A DNA stretch of 64,000 bases from NCBI RefSeq assembly GCF_000429265.1, contig NZ_AUBN01000003.1, positions 248,001 through 312,000 of the forward strand, written 5' to 3'. The stretch comes from Actinomyces gerencseriae DSM 6844 (GTDB taxonomy: Bacteria; Actinomycetota; Actinomycetes; Actinomycetales; Actinomycetaceae). This document shows, in pieces, positions 34,386-43,888 of the stretch. A program made the translations under genes and the position numbers. The notes beneath the pieces are model-generated. The model saw only the letters and a program-made list of their open reading frames with translations. It ran no database searches and had not been told where the DNA came from. Position 1 is the first letter of the stretch; each line of letters starts with the position of its first letter.

Positions 34386-35905
34386 CGGCGCGTTCACGAC
34401 GCCGCTCGGCGCGCGGGGGCGGGACGGGACGCAACGGCCGTCCGCGTCCCGAGCGCGCCCGGGGGAGGGCGAAGGCTCCGACGACCGATCCGACGGCCGC
34501 GTCGAGGCCCGCTTCGAAGACGGAGGGCTCCGCGGGGGCGGTCCCGGGCACGGCTCCCGAGCGCGCTCGGGGGGCGGACGCCGCGAAGAGCCCCGCGGCC
34601 CCGGAGAGCCCCGCGGCACCGGCGAGTCCGGCGGCCCCCGCCTCCCGCGGAGCGCGGACGCGCTGGAACCGGGTGCTGGGCGGTGACGGGCCCCGACCGG
34701 GCGAGCCCGCCACGCTGACCTACTACGCCCTGCTCCTGTCCACGCTCTTCCTGCTCCTGTTCGGGCTGGTCATGGTCTTCTCGGTCCAGTCGGTGACCGT
34801 GGCGGCCCAGGGCCAGGACGCCTTCACCGAGTTCGCGAAGTACCTCGTCTTCGCGGTCGTCGGCCTGGCGGGCATGGCCGCCATCGCCCGCGCCCCGATG
34901 CGCGTTCTCAAACGGATGGCGGTGCCCGCTCTGGTGGTCGCCAGCCTCGGGCAGCTCCTCGTCTACGCCCCGGGCGTGGGCAGCTGCGTGGGCGGCAACT
35001 GCAACTGGGTGCGCGTCCCCGGCATCGGCACCATTCAGCCCTCGGAGTTCATCAAGCTCGCCCTGTGCCTCTACCTGGGGGTCATGATCACCACCCGGCA
35101 GGACATCGTCCGGCCGGGAGTCGATACGTGGCGCAAGTTCGCACGCCTGGCCGGGTGGGTCTTCGCACCGGTGCTGCTGGCCATCGTCCTCGTCCTGGGC
35201 GGTGGGGACCTGGGCACCGTGGTCGTTCTGGCGCTGCTCGTGGCCGGGGCGCTGTGGATGGGCGGGCTGGGGTGGCGCTGGTTCGCGGCCCTCGGCGCCC
35301 TCGGGCTGGGCGGCTTCGCGCTGCTGTCGGCGCTGTCGGCCAATCGACGCGCCCGCATCATCGCCTGGTGGCACCCGGACGGCGCGGATCCGCTCGACGT
35401 CGGGTACCAGCCCAAGCACGGGCGCTGGGCCCTGGGCACCGGGAGCTGGTGGGGCGTGGGGCCGGGCTCGTCCCGCCAGAAGTGGGGCTACCTCACCCAG
35501 GCCGACTCCGACTACATCTTCGCCGTTCTGGGCGAGGAGTTCGGCCTGATAGGCACGCTCATCGTCATCGCCCTGTTCGCCGTCATCGGATGGTGCTGCG
35601 TGCGAATCATCCGGCGCTCCCACTCCTTGTACGTCTCGGTGGTCACCGGCGGTCTCATGGCCTGGATCGTCGGGCAGGCGCTGATCAACATGAGCGTCGT
35701 GGTCGGTCTGCTGCCCGTGCTCGGCGTGCCCCTGCCGCTGATCTCCAAGGGCGGTTCTGCCCTGGTCTCGGTGCTCCTGGCCGTCGGCGTGCTGCTCGCC
35801 CTGGCCCGTCACGAACCCGGCGCGCCCGAGGCCCTGCGCGCCAGCGGTGCGGCCGTGCGCCGTACTCTTGCCGTCATCGCCCCCCGCAGGAGGAACCGTG
35901 CCTGA
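34382..35905 (+). CDS. ftsW: Septal SEDS peptidoglycan glycosyltransferase
   Basis: 507 residues. SEDS polymerase that builds septal glycan from lipid II with FtsI. The first 98 residues are a basic, then Ala/Pro-rich cytoplasmic tail (ESPAAPASPAAPAS repeats). Membrane helices begin near TYYALLLSTLFLLLFGLVMVFS. SEDS motifs IGTIQPSEFIKLAL, the catalytic-loop QADSDYIFAVLGEEFG and GVPLPLISKGGSA are all present. Starts in the murD stop (ATGA) and ends eight bases inside murG. The long N-tail exceeds typical FtsW. Confidence 0.95.
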   Translation: MTARSRRRSARGGGTGRNGRPRPERARGRAKAPTTDPTAASRPASKTEGSAGAVPGTAPERARGADAAKSPAAPESPAAPASPAAPASRGARTRWNRVLGGDGPRPGEPATLTYYALLLSTLFLLLFGLVMVFSVQSVTVAAQGQDAFTEFAKYLVFAVVGLAGMAAIARAPMRVLKRMAVPALVVASLGQLLVYAPGVGSCVGGNCNWVRVPGIGTIQPSEFIKLALCLYLGVMITTRQDIVRPGVDTWRKFARLAGWVFAPVLLAIVLVLGGGDLGTVVVLALLVAGALWMGGLGWRWFAALGALGLGGFALLSALSANRRARIIAWWHPDGADPLDVGYQPKHGRWALGTGSWWGVGPGSSRQKWGYLTQADSDYIFAVLGEEFGLIGTLIVIALFAVIGWCCVRIIRRSHSLYVSVVTGGLMAWIVGQALINMSVVVGLLPVLGVPLPLISKGGSALVSVLLAVGVLLALARHEPGAPEALRASGAAVRRTLAVIAPRRRNRA

Positions 35906-37202
35906 TACTCATCCCACCGGTGCGTCCGGGAGCGCCCCCGCCCCGTCGACGCGCCGTCCGCTGCGCGTGCTGCTGGCTGGAGGCGGCACCGCCGGACACG
36001 TCAACCCGCTCCTGGCCACGGCCGCCGCGTTGCGCGACCCGTCGACGGGCGGGGACGAGCGCGCCGAGATCCTCGTGCTGGGCACCCGGGAGGGACTGGA
36101 GGAACGTCTCGTGCCCGAGGCCGGCTACGAGCTCGCCCACGTCCCCAGGGTGCCGATGCCGCGCCGCCCCACGGGCGACCTGTTCATGCTGCCGCGTCGG
36201 CTGCAGAGGGCCGTGGCCGCCGCCGGGGAGGCCATTGCCCGCGTCGATGCGCAGGTCGTCGTCGGCTTCGGAGGCTTCGTGTCGACCCCCGCCTACCTGG
36301 CCGCCCGGCAGGCGGGGGTGCCCGTCGTCATCCACGAGCAGAACGCCCGGCCAGGCCTGGCCAACAGGCTGGGCGCGGGCTGGGCCGCGGCGGTCGCCCT
36401 GACCTTCGCCTCCACACGCCTGAAGGCCTCCAGGGGACGCACCGAGGTCACCGGTTTGCCCCTGCGCCCCGCCATCGGCGCCCTCGTGGCGGAGCGGGCC
36501 GACGCCGACGGCGCCGCCCGCGCTCGCAGCGCGGGCGCGGCGGCCCTGGGCCTGGACCCCCGGCTCCCGACCCTCCTGATCACCGGCGGCTCCCTGGGAG
36601 CGCAGCACCTGAACGAGGTCATCGCCTCGTCGTTGCCGCGCCTGCCCGCCGAGCTCCAGGTCCTCCACCTCACCGGCCGCGACAAGGACGAGCCCGTGCG
36701 CGCCGCCCTGGAGCGGGCCGTCGCCGAGGGCGCCTGCGCCCCCGACCTGATGGACCGCTACCACGTGCTGGACTACCTGTCCGCCATGGAGCGGGCCTAC
36801 GCCTGCGCCGACGGCGTCATCTGCCGCTCCGGCGCGGGCACGGTGGCCGAGCTGACCGCCCTCGGGCTGCCGGCCCTCTACGTGCCGCTGCCCATCGGCA
36901 ACGGCGAGCAGAGGCTCAACGCAACCGACTGCGTCGCCGCCGGCGGAGGCCGTCTCGTCCTCGACGGCGACCTCACCGCGGATGACATCGTGTCCTTCAC
37001 CGATCTGCTGGCCGACGCCGAGGCGCGCACCCGGGCGGCCGAGGCGGCGGCCTCGACCGGCGTGCGCGACGCCGCCGCCCGTCTGGCGGCGCTGATCCGC
37101 TCCACGGCCGCGGGGCCCGGGCCGGACGCGGGCCCCGAGCCCGTGCACGACATCGATTCCAACGATTCCGCGGGGAGCCCCGCGGACCAGGAGGCCGAGT
37201 GA
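35898..37202 (+). CDS. murG: Lipid I GlcNAc transferase
   Basis: 434 residues from GTG 35898, with AGGAGG upstream. Adds GlcNAc to lipid I to form lipid II at the inner membrane face. GT-B signature LLAGGGTAGHVNPLLA is at 25-40. VVIHEQNARPGLANR, the second domain LLITGGSLGAQHLNE, CRSGAGTVAELTALGLPALYVPLP and GEQRLNA follow. A Pro/Asp-rich C-terminal tail of about 25 residues is extra. Overlaps ftsW by eight bases and murC by one. Confidence 0.96.
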   Translation: MPDTHPTGASGSAPAPSTRRPLRVLLAGGGTAGHVNPLLATAAALRDPSTGGDERAEILVLGTREGLEERLVPEAGYELAHVPRVPMPRRPTGDLFMLPRRLQRAVAAAGEAIARVDAQVVVGFGGFVSTPAYLAARQAGVPVVIHEQNARPGLANRLGAGWAAAVALTFASTRLKASRGRTEVTGLPLRPAIGALVAERADADGAARARSAGAAALGLDPRLPTLLITGGSLGAQHLNEVIASSLPRLPAELQVLHLTGRDKDEPVRAALERAVAEGACAPDLMDRYHVLDYLSAMERAYACADGVICRSGAGTVAELTALGLPALYVPLPIGNGEQRLNATDCVAAGGGRLVLDGDLTADDIVSFTDLLADAEARTRAAEAAASTGVRDAAARLAALIRSTAAGPGPDAGPEPVHDIDSNDSAGSPADQEAE

Positions 37203-38695
37203 TGAGCGCGCCCGAGTCGATCGACATGAACGGGAGGGCCTTCCACCTCATCGGCGTCGGCGGCGCCGGGATGAGCGTGCTCGCCCAGCTCCTGGCCGAA
37301 CGCGGTGCCGCGGTCACCGGCTCGGACGCCGTCGGCGGCGACGCCTTCGACCACCTGCGCGATCTGGGCCTGGCGGTCGCCCGGGGCCATGACGCCGACA
37401 ACGTGCCCGCCAACGCCACCGTTGTGGTATCGACCGCCATCAAGGAGACCAATCCCGAGCTCGTCGTCGCTCGCGAGCGCGGGCAGGAGATCGTGCACCG
37501 CTCCCAGGCCCTCGCGCTCGCGGCCCGGGGGCGCGCCTTCGTGGCGGTGGCCGGGGCTCACGGGAAGACGACCACCTCGGGCATGCTCGCCCAGGCGCTG
37601 TCGGTCGCGGGGGAGGACCCGTCCTTCGCCATCGGCGGCGTCGTGCGCGACCTGGGCACGGGTGCCCATCTCGGGGCTGGTCGCGCCTTCGTGGCGGAGG
37701 CCGACGAGTCCGATCGTTCCTTCCTCAACTACGACCCCTACCTGGCGATCGTCACCAATGTCGAGCCCGATCACCTCGACAACTACGGGACTCCCGAGGC
37801 GTTCGAGAGGGCCTTCCTCGACTTCGCGTGCAATGTCCGGTCCGGTGGCGGCCTCATCGTCTGCACGGACGACGCCGGGGGCGAGCGCCTGGCGCGAGCC
37901 GCGGCCGCGCGGGGCGTCCCGGTCACGACCTACGGCACCGCCGCCGGCCCGGGCCCCGAGGGACGGCTCGGCGCCGCCCACGGGGCCCACGTGCGCGTGG
38001 AGATCACCGGGCGCCGCGCCGACGGGACCAGTGCGCTGCTGACACTGCGGAGCGACCGGTCGGAGCGTCCCGGCGATCGCGCCGTCACCGGTCCGATCGC
38101 CCTGGAGCTCGCCGTGCCCGGTGATCATGTCGCCCTGGACGCCGCCGCCGCCTGGGCCGCCGGACTCGAGCTGGGCGTGGCCCCCGAGGCCATGGCCCGT
38201 GCTCTGGGCGCCTTCGGCGGAACCGGACGCCGTTTCGAGGAGCGCGGTGAGGTCGCCGGAGTGCGGGTCATCGACGACTACGCCCACCATCCCACCGAGA
38301 TCGAGGCGTTGCTGGCCACCGCCAGGGAGGTCGCCGATGCCCGAGGGGGTCGCGTCCTGGCACTGTTCCAGCCGCACCTGTTCTCCCGTACCCGCGCCTT
38401 CGCCGATCGTTTCGGCGCCGCCCTGGGACGCGCCGACCTCGTTGTCGTGACGTCCATCTACCCCGCGCGCGAGACTCAGGAGGACTTCCCGGACATCACC
38501 GGTGCCACGGTCGCCGACCGCGTCGAGGGGGTCGGCGCCCGGTACGTGGCGGACCACGTCGAGGCCGCCCGTGCCCTGGCCGACGCCGCCCGGCCCGGTG
38601 ACGTCCTGCTGACCATCGGCGCCGGGGACGTGACCCGGCTCGGCGCCGTGATCCTCGAGCGGCTCGGCACCCGGCGGGACCGCTCCCCGCGGTGA
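37202..38695 (+). CDS. murC: UDP-N-acetylmuramate--L-alanine ligase
   Basis: 497 residues. Adds L-Ala to UDP-MurNAc, the first peptide step. GVGGAGMSVLAQL (18-30) and P-loop GAHGKTTT (118-125) are clear; VEPDHLDNYG and DDYAHHPTEIEALL confirm MurC. The ATG overlaps the murG stop as TGATG, with GGAGG eight bases upstream. GTG 37199 directly before it is an alternative adding one residue. Stop overlaps ftsQ. Confidence 0.96.
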   Translation: MSAPESIDMNGRAFHLIGVGGAGMSVLAQLLAERGAAVTGSDAVGGDAFDHLRDLGLAVARGHDADNVPANATVVVSTAIKETNPELVVARERGQEIVHRSQALALAARGRAFVAVAGAHGKTTTSGMLAQALSVAGEDPSFAIGGVVRDLGTGAHLGAGRAFVAEADESDRSFLNYDPYLAIVTNVEPDHLDNYGTPEAFERAFLDFACNVRSGGGLIVCTDDAGGERLARAAAARGVPVTTYGTAAGPGPEGRLGAAHGAHVRVEITGRRADGTSALLTLRSDRSERPGDRAVTGPIALELAVPGDHVALDAAAAWAAGLELGVAPEAMARALGAFGGTGRRFEERGEVAGVRVIDDYAHHPTEIEALLATAREVADARGGRVLALFQPHLFSRTRAFADRFGAALGRADLVVVTSIYPARETQEDFPDITGATVADRVEGVGARYVADHVEAARALADAARPGDVLLTIGAGDVTRLGAVILERLGTRRDRSPR

Positions 38696-39642
38696 TGATG
38701 AGGAAGCCGAGAGCGCCGCGACCCGGGACCACCGGCGAGTCGCAGAATGCGCCCGATGATCCCGGAGCGGGAGGGGGACGGGCGAGCTCGGGTCGCGACC
38801 TGGTCCCTCGTCCCCGCCCCGAGGGGCGGGCGGGAGGATCCCTGACCGTCTTCGGCCGCCGCGCCCCGACGCCGGCTCGCGCCGACCGGCGCGACCCCCG
38901 CGATCCCGTCGTGTCGACCGGGCTGACCGATCGGCTCGCCGAGCGCCGCCGCGCCGGTCGCGTCCTGCTCCTGCGGCGTCTGGCGGCGCTGCTGGCCCTG
39001 GGGGCCGGTGCGGCCGTCCTGGTGTGGGCGCTCGTCTTCTCGCCTCTGCTCGCCCTGCGCACCGCCGACATCGTGGTCTCCGGCTCCGACGGGAGCGTCG
39101 ATGCCGGAGCCGTGCAGGAGGCGCTGTCCGATCATGCGGGAACGTCCCTGGTGCGCCTGGACGCGACCGCGCTCGGCGACGAGGTCGCGGACGACCTGGT
39201 TCGCGTGAAGTCCGCCACCGTGACGCGGTCGTGGCCCCACGGGCTCGCCGTCGCGCTGACCATGCGGGTGCCCGTCGCGCAGCACCGGACCGACGCCGGC
39301 TACGAGCTCCTCGACGGCGAGGCCGTCGTGCTGGAGACCACCGACCAGCCTCGGCCGGACCTGGCCGAGATCACGGCCGATGACGACTCGACCCTGACGC
39401 AGGAGCAGGTCGGCGCCGTCGCTCAGGCCGTGGGGAGCCTGGATGAGGCGACTCGCGCGCAGGTGGCCTCGGGCAGTGCGACGACGACCGGGCAGGTCAC
39501 CCTCATGCTGAGCGGCGGCGCTCGTGTGGTGTGGGGCGACGGCACCGATGCGGCCCTCAAGGCGGCGGTTCTCGCGGTGCTGCTGGGGCAGCCGGCCTCC
39601 ACCTACGACGTCTCGAGCCCGCACAGCCCGACGACGTCCTGA
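38692..39642 (+). CDS. ftsQ: Cell division protein FtsQ
   Basis: 316 residues. About 100 cytoplasmic residues (basic, Gly/Pro-rich) precede one membrane helix (LLRRLAALLALGAGAAVLVWALVF split across 92-115). An extracytoplasmic POTRA domain (LRTADIVVSGSDGSVDAGAVQEAL) and beta domain (VKSATVTRSWPHGLAVALTMRVPVA) follow. FtsQ bridges early and late division proteins. GTG-ATG-ATG in tandem leaves the exact start open (38692, 38695 or 38698); the first overlaps the murC stop. Confidence 0.92.
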   Translation: MMMRKPRAPRPGTTGESQNAPDDPGAGGGRASSGRDLVPRPRPEGRAGGSLTVFGRRAPTPARADRRDPRDPVVSTGLTDRLAERRRAGRVLLLRRLAALLALGAGAAVLVWALVFSPLLALRTADIVVSGSDGSVDAGAVQEALSDHAGTSLVRLDATALGDEVADDLVRVKSATVTRSWPHGLAVALTMRVPVAQHRTDAGYELLDGEAVVLETTDQPRPDLAEITADDDSTLTQEQVGAVAQAVGSLDEATRAQVASGSATTTGQVTLMLSGGARVVWGDGTDAALKAAVLAVLLGQPASTYDVSSPHSPTTS

Positions 39643-39790
39643 GGCGGTTCGCGGATGCCGGGGGCAAGCCCCTCGGGCGGGCGTTCCGCGAGCGTGCGGC
39701 GGCGAGCCCGGGGGCGTCCGAGGAGTGTCGCGCCCGTGGGAGAACACGCCGAGGCCAAATACGACGACGGCGCCCGCACGCCCCATAGCG

Positions 39791-39865
39791 TTGCCCATGT
39801 CATCGGCAGAATGACATAAGTATAAACCTTAACTTGAGGTTGAGGGTTGAGGGGAGTCCCACGGG
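39791..39865 (+). promoter_or_regulatory. ftsZ promoter region
   Basis: The 251-bp ftsQ-ftsZ gap contains the only AT-rich patch of this stretch: TTGCCC (39791-39796), CATAAG (39815-39820) and TATAAA (39821-39826) are candidate -35/-10 boxes. AACCT and AGGTT form a small inverted repeat just after. FtsZ therefore probably has its own promoter apart from the upstream operon. Confidence 0.5.
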
Positions 39866-39893
39866 GCTCGGCACGAACTCGCGGAGGCAGACA

Positions 39894-41177
39894 GTGGCGG
39901 AATCGCAGCACTACCAGGCAGTCATTAAGGTGGTGGGCGTTGGCGGTGGCGGCGTCAACGCCGTCAACCGCATGATCGAAGCCGGACTGCGCGGCGTCGA
40001 GTTCATCGCCGTCAACACCGACGCCCAGGCCCTGCTCATGTCGGACGCCGACACCAAGCTCGATATCGGCCGCGACCTGACCCGGGGACTCGGAGCCGGG
40101 GCCGATCCCTCCATCGGCCGCAAGGCGGCCGAGGATCACGAGGACGACATCCGCGAGGCGCTCGAGGGCGCCGACATGGTGTTCGTCACCGCCGGCGAGG
40201 GGGGCGGCACGGGGACCGGTGCGGCGCCCGTCGTCGCCAGGGTCGCCCGCGAGCTGGGGGCCCTGACCATCGGTGTGGTCACCCGCCCCTTCATCTTCGA
40301 GGGTCGGCGTCGTGCGGCCCAGGCCGAGGACGGTGTCGCCAATCTGCGTGCCGAGGTCGACACCCTCATCGTCATCCCCAACGACCGCCTCCTCCAGATC
40401 GCCGACAGGAACATCAGCGTCGTCGACGCCTTCAAGCAGGCCGACCAGGTTCTCCTGCAAGGTGTCCAGGGCATCACCGAGCTCATCACCACCCCGGGGC
40501 TCATCAACGTCGACTTCAACGACGTCAAGTCGGTCATGCAGGACGCGGGAAGCGCGCTCATGGGCATCGGCTCCGCGACCGGGGAGGGGCGCGCCCTGTC
40601 CGCCACCGAGCAGGCCATCGCCTCGCCCCTGCTCGAGTCGTCCATCGAGGGCGCCCACGGGGTCCTGCTGTTCTTCCAGGGCGGCTCCGATCTCGGCCTG
40701 TTCGAGATCTCCGAGGCCGCCAACCTCGTGCGCGAGGCGGTCCACCCCGAGGCCAACATCATCTTCGGCAACGTGGTCGACGGGGCCCTGGGCGACGAGG
40801 TGCGCGTGACCGTCATCGCCGCCGGCTTCGACGAGGAGCCCCTGCCCAGCGCCCGGACCGAGCCGGTCCCGAACCTGGCGAAGGCCGCGGCGTCCGCCAC
40901 TCCGTCCACCCCGCCGTCGGCGGGCCCCGCATCCGTCTTCGCCCCGCGAGGGGGGGCGCACGCCGCCGAGAACCCCGTCGTGCGACCCGTCGTCCGCCCC
41001 TCGCCGCCGGTCGGCAGCAGGCCCGCGCCCGCCCCGTCCTCGCCACCGACCGCCGGCGAGGTCCCCGCCTACGTCGACGACTCGCTCCCGGAGGCCGGGC
41101 CGGAGCTCGATGTCCCGCGCGTCATCGGCGTGGACGCCGAGAAGGACGAGATCGACCTGCCCGACTTCCTGCGCTAG
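39894..41177 (+). CDS. ftsZ: Cell division tubulin FtsZ
   Basis: 427 residues from GTG 39894, with GCGGAGG upstream. GTPase that polymerises into the division ring. GTP-binding [10 protein letters not shown] is at 103-112 and the T7 synergy loop NVDFND at 205-210. A Pro/Ala-rich linker leads to the C-terminal peptide [10 protein letters not shown], which contacts SepF. An upstream in-frame ATG at 39834 would add 20 residues that are not family-like. Confidence 0.97.
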   Translation: MAESQHYQAVIKVVGVGGGGVNAVNRMIEAGLRGVEFIAVNTDAQALLMSDADTKLDIGRDLTRGLGAGADPSIGRKAAEDHEDDIREALEGADMVFVTAGEGGGTGTGAAPVVARVARELGALTIGVVTRPFIFEGRRRAAQAEDGVANLRAEVDTLIVIPNDRLLQIADRNISVVDAFKQADQVLLQGVQGITELITTPGLINVDFNDVKSVMQDAGSALMGIGSATGEGRALSATEQAIASPLLESSIEGAHGVLLFFQGGSDLGLFEISEAANLVREAVHPEANIIFGNVVDGALGDEVRVTVIAAGFDEEPLPSARTEPVPNLAKAAASATPSTPPSAGPASVFAPRGGAHAAENPVVRPVVRPSPPVGSRPAPAPSSPPTAGEVPAYVDDSLPEAGPELDVPRVIGVDAEKDEIDLPDFLR

Positions 41178-41181
41178 CGCC

Positions 41182-41958
41182 GTGAGCCCCATCGGCCTGC
41201 TGGAGGTCGTACTGGGTCCGTGCGCGCGCGGGTGCTTCACCACCCGCGGCGCAGGGGAGGCGCGCGCGCCTCGGGATGATCCGTACGCGGGCCTCAATCT
41301 CGCCGCCCACGTCGGGGACGATCCCGATCGGGTGGCGCGCAACCGCCACCGTCTCGCCGGCGCGCTGGGGCTGGACGATGACGACATCGCCTGGATGAAC
41401 CAGGTCCACTCCGCCACCGCGGTCGTGGCGCGGCGCGGTTGCCTCCCCACGGCGGACGCCCTCGTCCTGGTGCGTCGGGACCCGAGGGCCCCGCGGGCCG
41501 CAGGGGTGCTCGTCGCCGATTGCGTCCCGCTGCTGCTCGCCACGAGCGACGGCGCCCTCCTGGCCGCTGTCCACGCGGGCAGGAAGGGCATGCTCGGCGG
41601 TGTCGTCTCCGAGGCGCTGGCGGTGTTCGCCGCCCGCGGAGCGCGGCCGGCGGACATATGGGCCGCGATCGGCCCGACGGTGTGCGGCGCCTGCTACGAG
41701 GTGCCCGAGGAGATGCACTCGGCCGCGGCCGCCATCGAGCCCGAGTGCGCGACGACGACGCGCTGGGGAACGCCCGGGCTCGACGTCGCCGCGGGAGTGC
41801 GCGCCCAGTTGAGACGAGAGGGTATCGGCCATGTCACTGGCGGCCCGTGGTGCACGATGGAGGATCGGCGGTTCTACTCCTATCGGCGCGACGGCGTCAC
41901 CGGTCGTATCGCCGGAGTCGTGATCGCGGCGCCCCCTCGGGCCGTCATCGAAGAGTGA
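41182..41958 (+). CDS. pgeF: Peptidoglycan editing factor / purine nucleoside phosphorylase (laccase-domain, YfiH family)
   Basis: 258 residues from GTG 41182, four bases after the ftsZ stop. YfiH/YlmD family. Metal-site residues are visible in MNQVHSATAVV, VLVADCVPLLL and AAVHAGRKGMLGG, with GPTVCGACYEVPEE downstream. Family members remove wrongly placed L-Ser in wall precursors (PgeF) or act on purine nucleosides; the position in a wall cluster favours the former. The usual neighbouring yggS-type PLP gene is absent. Confidence 0.9.
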   Translation: MSPIGLLEVVLGPCARGCFTTRGAGEARAPRDDPYAGLNLAAHVGDDPDRVARNRHRLAGALGLDDDDIAWMNQVHSATAVVARRGCLPTADALVLVRRDPRAPRAAGVLVADCVPLLLATSDGALLAAVHAGRKGMLGGVVSEALAVFAARGARPADIWAAIGPTVCGACYEVPEEMHSAAAAIEPECATTTRWGTPGLDVAAGVRAQLRREGIGHVTGGPWCTMEDRRFYSYRRDGVTGRIAGVVIAAPPRAVIEE

Positions 41959-42075
41959 CTCGCTCGGGATCGCCGGGCCGGGACACGCCGCGACGAATCA
42001 TCAGCCCCTCTCCCAAACGCCGATACCGTCGGCATGTCCGGACTGCTCAGGGTCCGGACGGAGAAGGAGCACACC

Positions 42076-42555
42076 ATGAGCGCGCTGCGCAAGATGACGA
42101 ACTTCCTCGGTTACTCCGAGCCCGCTGAGGACGCTTATGAGGGTGGTTACCAGGCCGAGGCCCCTTACGACGACGAGTACGCGCCCGCCGAGGAGACGTA
42201 CGACGAGCCCTACGATCGCGCCTACGACCATGCCTACGAGGAGTCCGACTCCCCCGAACCGGTGGCGGCCCCGGATCTGCGTCGCATCGTCACGGTCCAT
42301 CCCTCCACCTACAACGAGGCGCGGGTCATCGGCGAGTCCTTCCGCGATGGTGTGCCGGTGATCGTCAACCTGACGAATATGAACGAGTCCGATGCCCGTC
42401 GCATGGTCGACTTCTCCGCGGGACTGGTCTTCGGTCTGCACGGGGCCATCGAGCGGGTCACGCCGCGCGTCTTCCTGCTGACGCCCGCCTCGGTCGACAT
42501 CGACGGCGGCGCCATCGCCGCCGAGGCGAACGGCCGTTTCTTCAACCAGAGCTGA
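42076..42555 (+). CDS. sepF: Cell division protein SepF
   Basis: 159 residues. The N-terminal amphipathic membrane hook [16 protein letters not shown], a Tyr/Asp/Glu-rich linker and the SepF core [34 protein letters not shown] through [13 protein letters not shown] are evident. Anchors FtsZ to the membrane. ATG 42076 is chosen for its GAGAAGGAG Shine-Dalgarno and because the hook begins there; the in-frame ATG at 42034 lacks one. TACCGT near 42024 may be its -10. Confidence 0.94.
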   Translation: MSALRKMTNFLGYSEPAEDAYEGGYQAEAPYDDEYAPAEETYDEPYDRAYDHAYEESDSPEPVAAPDLRRIVTVHPSTYNEARVIGESFRDGVPVIVNLTNMNESDARRMVDFSAGLVFGLHGAIERVTPRVFLLTPASVDIDGGAIAAEANGRFFNQS

Positions 42556-42570
42556 GGGGGGAGCGGGACG

Positions 42571-42861
42571 GTGATCTCCGCCATCGCCTCGATCGTCTCG
42601 AGCCTGCTCTACCTCTACCTCCTGATTCTCCTCGTGCGCGTCGTGATCGACTGGGTGCAGATGCTCGCTCGGGGCTGGCGCCCCACCGGAGCGCTGCTCG
42701 TGCTGGCGAACCTGGTCTACGGACTCACCGATCCGCCCCTGCGGTGGCTTCGGCGCGTGGTCCCGGCGCTGCGCCTGGGGGGCGTGGGCATTGACCTGAG
42801 TTTCCTGGTCCTCTTCATCGGCATCTCCATCGTCCAGCGTCTCCTGGCAGCCCTGGGTTGA
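42571..42861 (+). CDS. YggT-family membrane protein
   Basis: 96 residues from GTG 42571, with GGGGGGAG upstream, 15 bases after sepF. Two hydrophobic regions (SIVSSLLYLYLLILLVRVVIDW and IDLSFLVLFIGISIVQRLLAAL) surround the conserved LTDPPLRWLRRVVP motif of YggT (Ycf19-like) proteins. The family sits between sepF and divIVA in Gram-positives and is linked to division and osmotic response. Molecular function unsettled. Confidence 0.9.
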   Translation: MISAIASIVSSLLYLYLLILLVRVVIDWVQMLARGWRPTGALLVLANLVYGLTDPPLRWLRRVVPALRLGGVGIDLSFLVLFIGISIVQRLLAALG

Positions 42862-43009
42862 GGCGCTTCGCTACCCGCTGATCAGTCGTGACACGCTCCT
42901 CGTCCGGCTTATTCCAACAGCGGAGTAATGGGCTGCAAGTCGCATGATTAGGCGCATTGAGCGAGCTATCGATATCGCACCGTGACGTGAGGTGGCGCAT
43001 CCAAAGTGG

Positions 43010-43028
43010 CCTGAACCTCGAGTTCAGG
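43010..43028. promoter_or_regulatory. Palindrome 1 upstream of wag31
   Basis: CCTGAAC (43010-43016) and GTTCAGG (43022-43028) are perfect arms around CTCGA. It abuts a -10-like TACTCT (43029-43034), so a protein bound here would block the promoter. Confidence 0.5.
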
Positions 43029-43047
43029 TACTCTATCCGTATGAGTG

Positions 43048-43062
43048 ACCGGTTGAACCGGT
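43048..43062. promoter_or_regulatory. Palindrome 2 upstream of wag31
   Basis: ACCGGTTGAACCGGT is a perfect palindrome (7-bp arms around G), 20 bp downstream of palindrome 1 and 39 bp before the wag31 ATG, probably within the 5' leader. It could be an operator or an mRNA hairpin. Confidence 0.45.
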
Positions 43063-43101
43063 GACCGTGACATCTTCCGTAACGACACCGAGGTGACGAC
43101 C

Positions 43102-43737
43102 ATGACGCTGCTGACGGCAGACGACGTCCTCAACAAGAAGTTCCAGGCGACCAAGTTCCGCGAGGGCTACGAGCAGGACGAGGTCGACGAGTTCCTCGAC
43201 GAGGTTGTTGAGGCGATGCGCCAGCTGGAGGCCGAGAATGCCGATCTCAAGGCCAAGCTCGATGCCGCCAACAGGCGTGTGGCCGAGCTCGGCGACACGG
43301 CTGCGCGCGGAATCTCCGAGACCACCGTCGTGGAGCCGGTCGTCCAGCAGCAGGAGCCCCCGGTCGCACCGGTCGCCCCGGTGATGACGCCTCCCGTGTT
43401 CCAGCAGGGCGCTGCTGGAGGAGAGGAGCCCACCGCCGCTTCCGGCATGCTCGAGCTGGCTCAGCGCCTGCACGACGAGCACGTTGCGAACGGCCGTGCC
43501 GAGGGCGAGCGCATCATCGGCGAGGCCCGTGCCACCGGCGAGCAGATCGTCCGCGAGGCCGAGGACCAGCGCAATCGCACCCTGGCCCAGCTCGAGAAGG
43601 AGCGCTCCGGTCTTGAGCACAAGATCGATGAGCTGCGCCGCTTCGAGTCCGACTACCGCACTCGGCTCAAGAGCTACCTGCAGGGCCTCCTGTCCAACGT
43701 CGAGGACGGCGAGGAGGCGACCGCCGCGGGCCTGTGA
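43102..43737 (+). CDS. wag31: Polar growth protein DivIVA/Wag31
   Basis: 211 residues. The DivIVA N-terminal membrane-sensing domain LLTADDVLNKKFQATKFREGYEQDEVDEFLDEVV is complete and followed by coiled-coil (about 30-65). A Val/Pro/Gln-rich linker and a second long coiled-coil (LAQRLHDEHV to YRTRLKSYLQGLL) complete the protein. It marks poles and directs apical wall synthesis in actinobacteria. ATG 43102 is preceded by GAGGTG; GTG 43093 is a less likely start. A 240-bp regulatory gap with two palindromes precedes it, so expression is probably independent of yggT. Confidence 0.95.
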   Translation: MTLLTADDVLNKKFQATKFREGYEQDEVDEFLDEVVEAMRQLEAENADLKAKLDAANRRVAELGDTAARGISETTVVEPVVQQQEPPVAPVAPVMTPPVFQQGAAGGEEPTAASGMLELAQRLHDEHVANGRAEGERIIGEARATGEQIVREAEDQRNRTLAQLEKERSGLEHKIDELRRFESDYRTRLKSYLQGLLSNVEDGEEATAAGL

Positions 43738-43888
43738 GGCCGGCTGCCCTGGACGAGCACGCCCCGGCGGCGCGTGTTCGCGGGCGTGATCGATCACCAT
43801 CGTTCGAGGGTGGCGACCCTTCGCGGGTCGTCGCTCTCGGTCGTTTCGCCCAGTCGCCCGCATTGATGCCCGTTGACATCAAGGAACC

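Noticed and set aside
39643-39700. Possible terminator after ftsQ (GGGGGC and GCCCC pairing)
   Set aside because: The stem is short and mismatched and has no T-tract; not convincing enough to separate ftsQ from ftsZ.
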